Source: an uncultured Steroidobacteraceae bacterium
Lineage (GTDB): Bacteria; Pseudomonadota; Gammaproteobacteria; Steroidobacterales; Steroidobacteraceae
Direction: 5' to 3'
DNA length: 6,783 bases
Assembly: GCA_955652625.1 (NCBI GenBank)
Contig: CATPBM010000087.1
Location: 1 to 6,783, forward strand
Part shown: one piece after another, positions 4,948 to 6,783 of the stretch
Position numbering within the stretch: position 1 is the stretch's first letter
Layout of the letters: each line of letters begins with the position of its first letter
Program-made: the position numbers and the translations under genes
The notes under the pieces: generated by a model
The model's input: only the letters and a program-made list of their open reading frames with translations
Told to the model about the DNA's origin: nothing
Databases searched by the model: none

Positions 4948-6783
4948 TTATGTTGTGTCGCGCGGCGCGATGCCGAGCGCCTGCTCGATATGCGCGGCAT
5001 CGTAGAGCTTCCCGCCCTTCATCACCACGTCCACCTTGCCGATGTCTGCAATGTGCGCGCTCGGATCCCCGTCCACGAGGATCAGGTCCGCGAGCTTGCC
5101 GGCGGCAATCACGCCGCGCTCGCCGTTGGCCCCGATCACCTGCGCCGAGGTCAGGGTGGCCATGCGCAGCACTTCCGGGGCGGGGATGCCGGCACGCACG
5201 TACAGCTCGAGCTCGTGGTGCAGGCCGTAGCCGGCCATGGAGTCGGTGCCCGGAATGATGGTGACCCCGGCATCATGCAGCGCCTTGAGCAGGCGCAGCA
5301 TGGCGGGGAAGGCCTCGCGGTAAGCGGCCTCCTCGCCCTTGGGCACCGGCAGCGCGCCCGACAGCAGCCCGCGGCGCACCTGCGCGGGCAGGCGCGGTGC
5401 GATCTGCTCGAGTCCCGGCGTCACCGCGGCGGGATTGCCGCAGAACAGCGCCTCGAAGACGTTCATGGTCGGATCGAGCACCGTGTGGTGCTGCGCGAGG
5501 TACCCGATGAATTCCCGCACCTGCGGCTTGTCGGGACCGAGATCGCGCGCGTGCTCCGCGACCGCCGTGAAGCGGTTCATGTTGCGCGTCTCCTTCACCT
5601 GATCGAAAAGGAAGTCGAGCACGATGAAGTTGAGATGCTGGATCTCGTCGGCGCCGTCGGCGACGAACTGCTGCGCATTCATGAACGCCGGCACATGGCC
5701 GCTGACACGCAGCCCGCGCGCGTGCGCCTCGGCGGCGATCACCGGGACGATGGCCGGCGGGATGGAGGAGTAGATCTTGATCTGACCGTAGCCGTGGTCG
5801 GCATACCAGTCGACATCCCGGATCGCCTGCTCGGGGGTATCGATGCGCATCTTGGTCGGCCCGGCGAACTGTCCGGTGCCATCGATGAGGCCAGACTTCC
5901 ACACGCGCGGCCCGAGCTCGGTGCCAGCGTCGAAGCGCGCCACGCGCTTGAGGAAATCATCGGTGTCGTTGCCCATGTCGCGCGAGCTGGTGACGCCGTT
6001 GAGGATGTCGAGCACGCCGAGGTTGTCGCCGAAGTGCTGGTGGTTGTCCCACAGCCCCGGCATGAGGAAGCGGCCGCGGGCCTCGATCACCTGCGCGTCC
6101 GGCGCGGGCAGGTCTGCATCCGCGGCGACCCGCACGATGCGCTCCCCGCGCACCAGCACGCTCATGCCCGGCGTGACGCTGAGGTCGCGCGGGTCGAACA
6201 GGCGTGCGTTGCGGATCAGGACGTCCGTGGACGCAATGCTCGTCTGCTCGCGGGCGAGGCGAGCGGACCAGACATCGCTCGCCTGCTGCTGCGCCGCCAT
6301 CAGCTTCGGCAACATCTCGCGCGAGGCCGCCGGCAGCACCGCGAACCAGCCCGGGGTGAACGCCGCGGTGCGCCCGTCGCGATCGAGCCAGATCGGGGTC
6401 GGCGAGAAGTCGAGGCCGCCGATCTCGTAGAGCGTGATCGTGGAGTCCGCTGCGCTGCCCTGCGCGAGCGGCCCGACCGGCTCGAGGGTCGCCTCGCCCG
6501 CCGGCAGCAGCGCCAGGTGATGCCCCGGCGCTTTGAGCAGCGCGCGGGCCAGCACGCCGAGGATCTCGGGCGGGGCATTGACCGGCACGTAGAAGGCCTC
6601 GCCCGTGACGCGCGTGTCACCTTTCTCCGAACGGCTCTGCCAGATCGCCCGGCCCCCGGCGAGGCGGAACGTCTCGGTCACGGGCGCCTTGTAGTAGTCG
6701 TTGCCGCGGCCGCTGTATTCGGTGGGCACACCGGCGGCGTCGAGCCACGTGGCGGCGGTGTGTCGTGCCTCTTGGAGGGTTAT
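4948..6783 (-). CDS. Amidohydrolase-family metal-dependent hydrolase, 5' end beyond window
   Basis: The frame is open from the right edge to TAA at 4950-4948, giving 611 visible residues. A GTG at 6729 could act as a start, but the 18 residues before it continue into a WLDAAG segment with no ribosome binding site, so I read the gene as truncated by the edge. After about 170-180 visible residues of a separate N-terminal region (with GRGNDYYKAPV and a WLDRDGR segment) comes a TIM-barrel amidohydrolase: DVLIRNARLFDP opening strand, GLWDNHQHF with HxH (codons at 6042-6040 and 6036-6034), a candidate carboxylated lysine in QIKIYSS (5778-5776), SGHVP (5697-5695), IQHLNF (5637-5635) and the catalytic Asp in PGTDS (5244-5242). 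The end GKLADLILVDGDP is the usual C-terminal beta part. The closest style is imidazolonepropionase-like or prolidase-like amidohydrolases, acting on a C-N bond of unknown substrate. Whether it is exported cannot be seen because the N-terminus is missing. It is the first visible gene of the operon. Confidence 0.9.
   Translation of the reverse strand: MTLQEARHTAATWLDAAGVPTEYSGRGNDYYKAPVTETFRLAGGRAIWQSRSEKGDTRVTGEAFYVPVNAPPEILGVLARALLKAPGHHLALLPAGEATLEPVGPLAQGSAADSTITLYEIGGLDFSPTPIWLDRDGRTAAFTPGWFAVLPAASREMLPKLMAAQQQASDVWSARLAREQTSIASTDVLIRNARLFDPRDLSVTPGMSVLVRGERIVRVAADADLPAPDAQVIEARGRFLMPGLWDNHQHFGDNLGVLDILNGVTSSRDMGNDTDDFLKRVARFDAGTELGPRVWKSGLIDGTGQFAGPTKMRIDTPEQAIRDVDWYADHGYGQIKIYSSIPPAIVPVIAAEAHARGLRVSGHVPAFMNAQQFVADGADEIQHLNFIVLDFLFDQVKETRNMNRFTAVAEHARDLGPDKPQVREFIGYLAQHHTVLDPTMNVFEALFCGNPAAVTPGLEQIAPRLPAQVRRGLLSGALPVPKGEEAAYREAFPAMLRLLKALHDAGVTIIPGTDSMAGYGLHHELELYVRAGIPAPEVLRMATLTSAQVIGANGERGVIAAGKLADLILVDGDPSAHIADIGKVDVVMKGGKLYDAAHIEQALGIAPRDTT

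Noticed and set aside
4920..5000. A 27-residue N-terminal extension of GloA
   Set aside because: It overlaps the amidohydrolase stop, is basic and unlike the family, and a ribosome binding site precedes the internal ATG whose product begins exactly like E. coli GloA.
4494..5258. A 254-residue plus-strand frame opposite gloA and the amidohydrolase end
   Set aside because: It spans two well-supported genes and their junction and shows no motif.
6727..6729. GTG at 6729 as the true amidohydrolase start
   Set aside because: The frame stays open to the window edge, the preceding residues look like part of the same domain, and no Shine-Dalgarno is seen before it.

Overview
The window is GC-rich (about two thirds G+C by eye) and almost entirely coding. 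All five genes lie on the minus strand, so transcription runs from high to low coordinates. The gene types (an NdvB-like glucan synthase with a GH17 domain, GloA, a DMT transporter and a long amidohydrolase) and the composition suggest a high-GC proteobacterium. A gammaproteobacterium of the Xanthomonas/Steroidobacter kind is my best guess, but no marker gene fixes the lineage.

Layout in transcription order: (1) 6783-4948, an amidohydrolase missing its N-terminus at the right edge; (2) 4919-4500, a glyoxalase I-like VOC protein (gloA type); (3) 4482-1855, a large membrane protein with a GH17 beta-glucan domain followed by a family 2 glycosyltransferase, the architecture of NdvB; (4) 1855-884, a ten-helix DMT/EamA transporter; (5) 887-1, a two-domain VOC protein whose tail carries perfect PKPAAAT repeats and which leaves the window at the left edge. 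The gaps are 28 nt, 17 nt, a 1-nt overlap (TGATG) and a 4-nt overlap (ATGA). This looks like one operon whose promoter lies to the right of the window and whose terminator lies to the left. I saw no RNA gene, CRISPR array, insertion sequence, phage gene or convincing terminator, and no stretch over 300 bases lacks a gene.

The best-defined function is gene 3, which probably polymerises UDP-glucose in the cytoplasm, threads a beta-glucan across the inner membrane and remodels it with a periplasmic GH17 transglucosylase domain. GloA would detoxify methylglyoxal through glutathione. The amidohydrolase and the transporter have no predictable substrate. No single pathway obviously joins the five genes. 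The tight coupling of the glucan synthase, the transporter and the repeat-tailed VOC protein is the most unusual aspect. I did not find clear evidence of a wholly new system.
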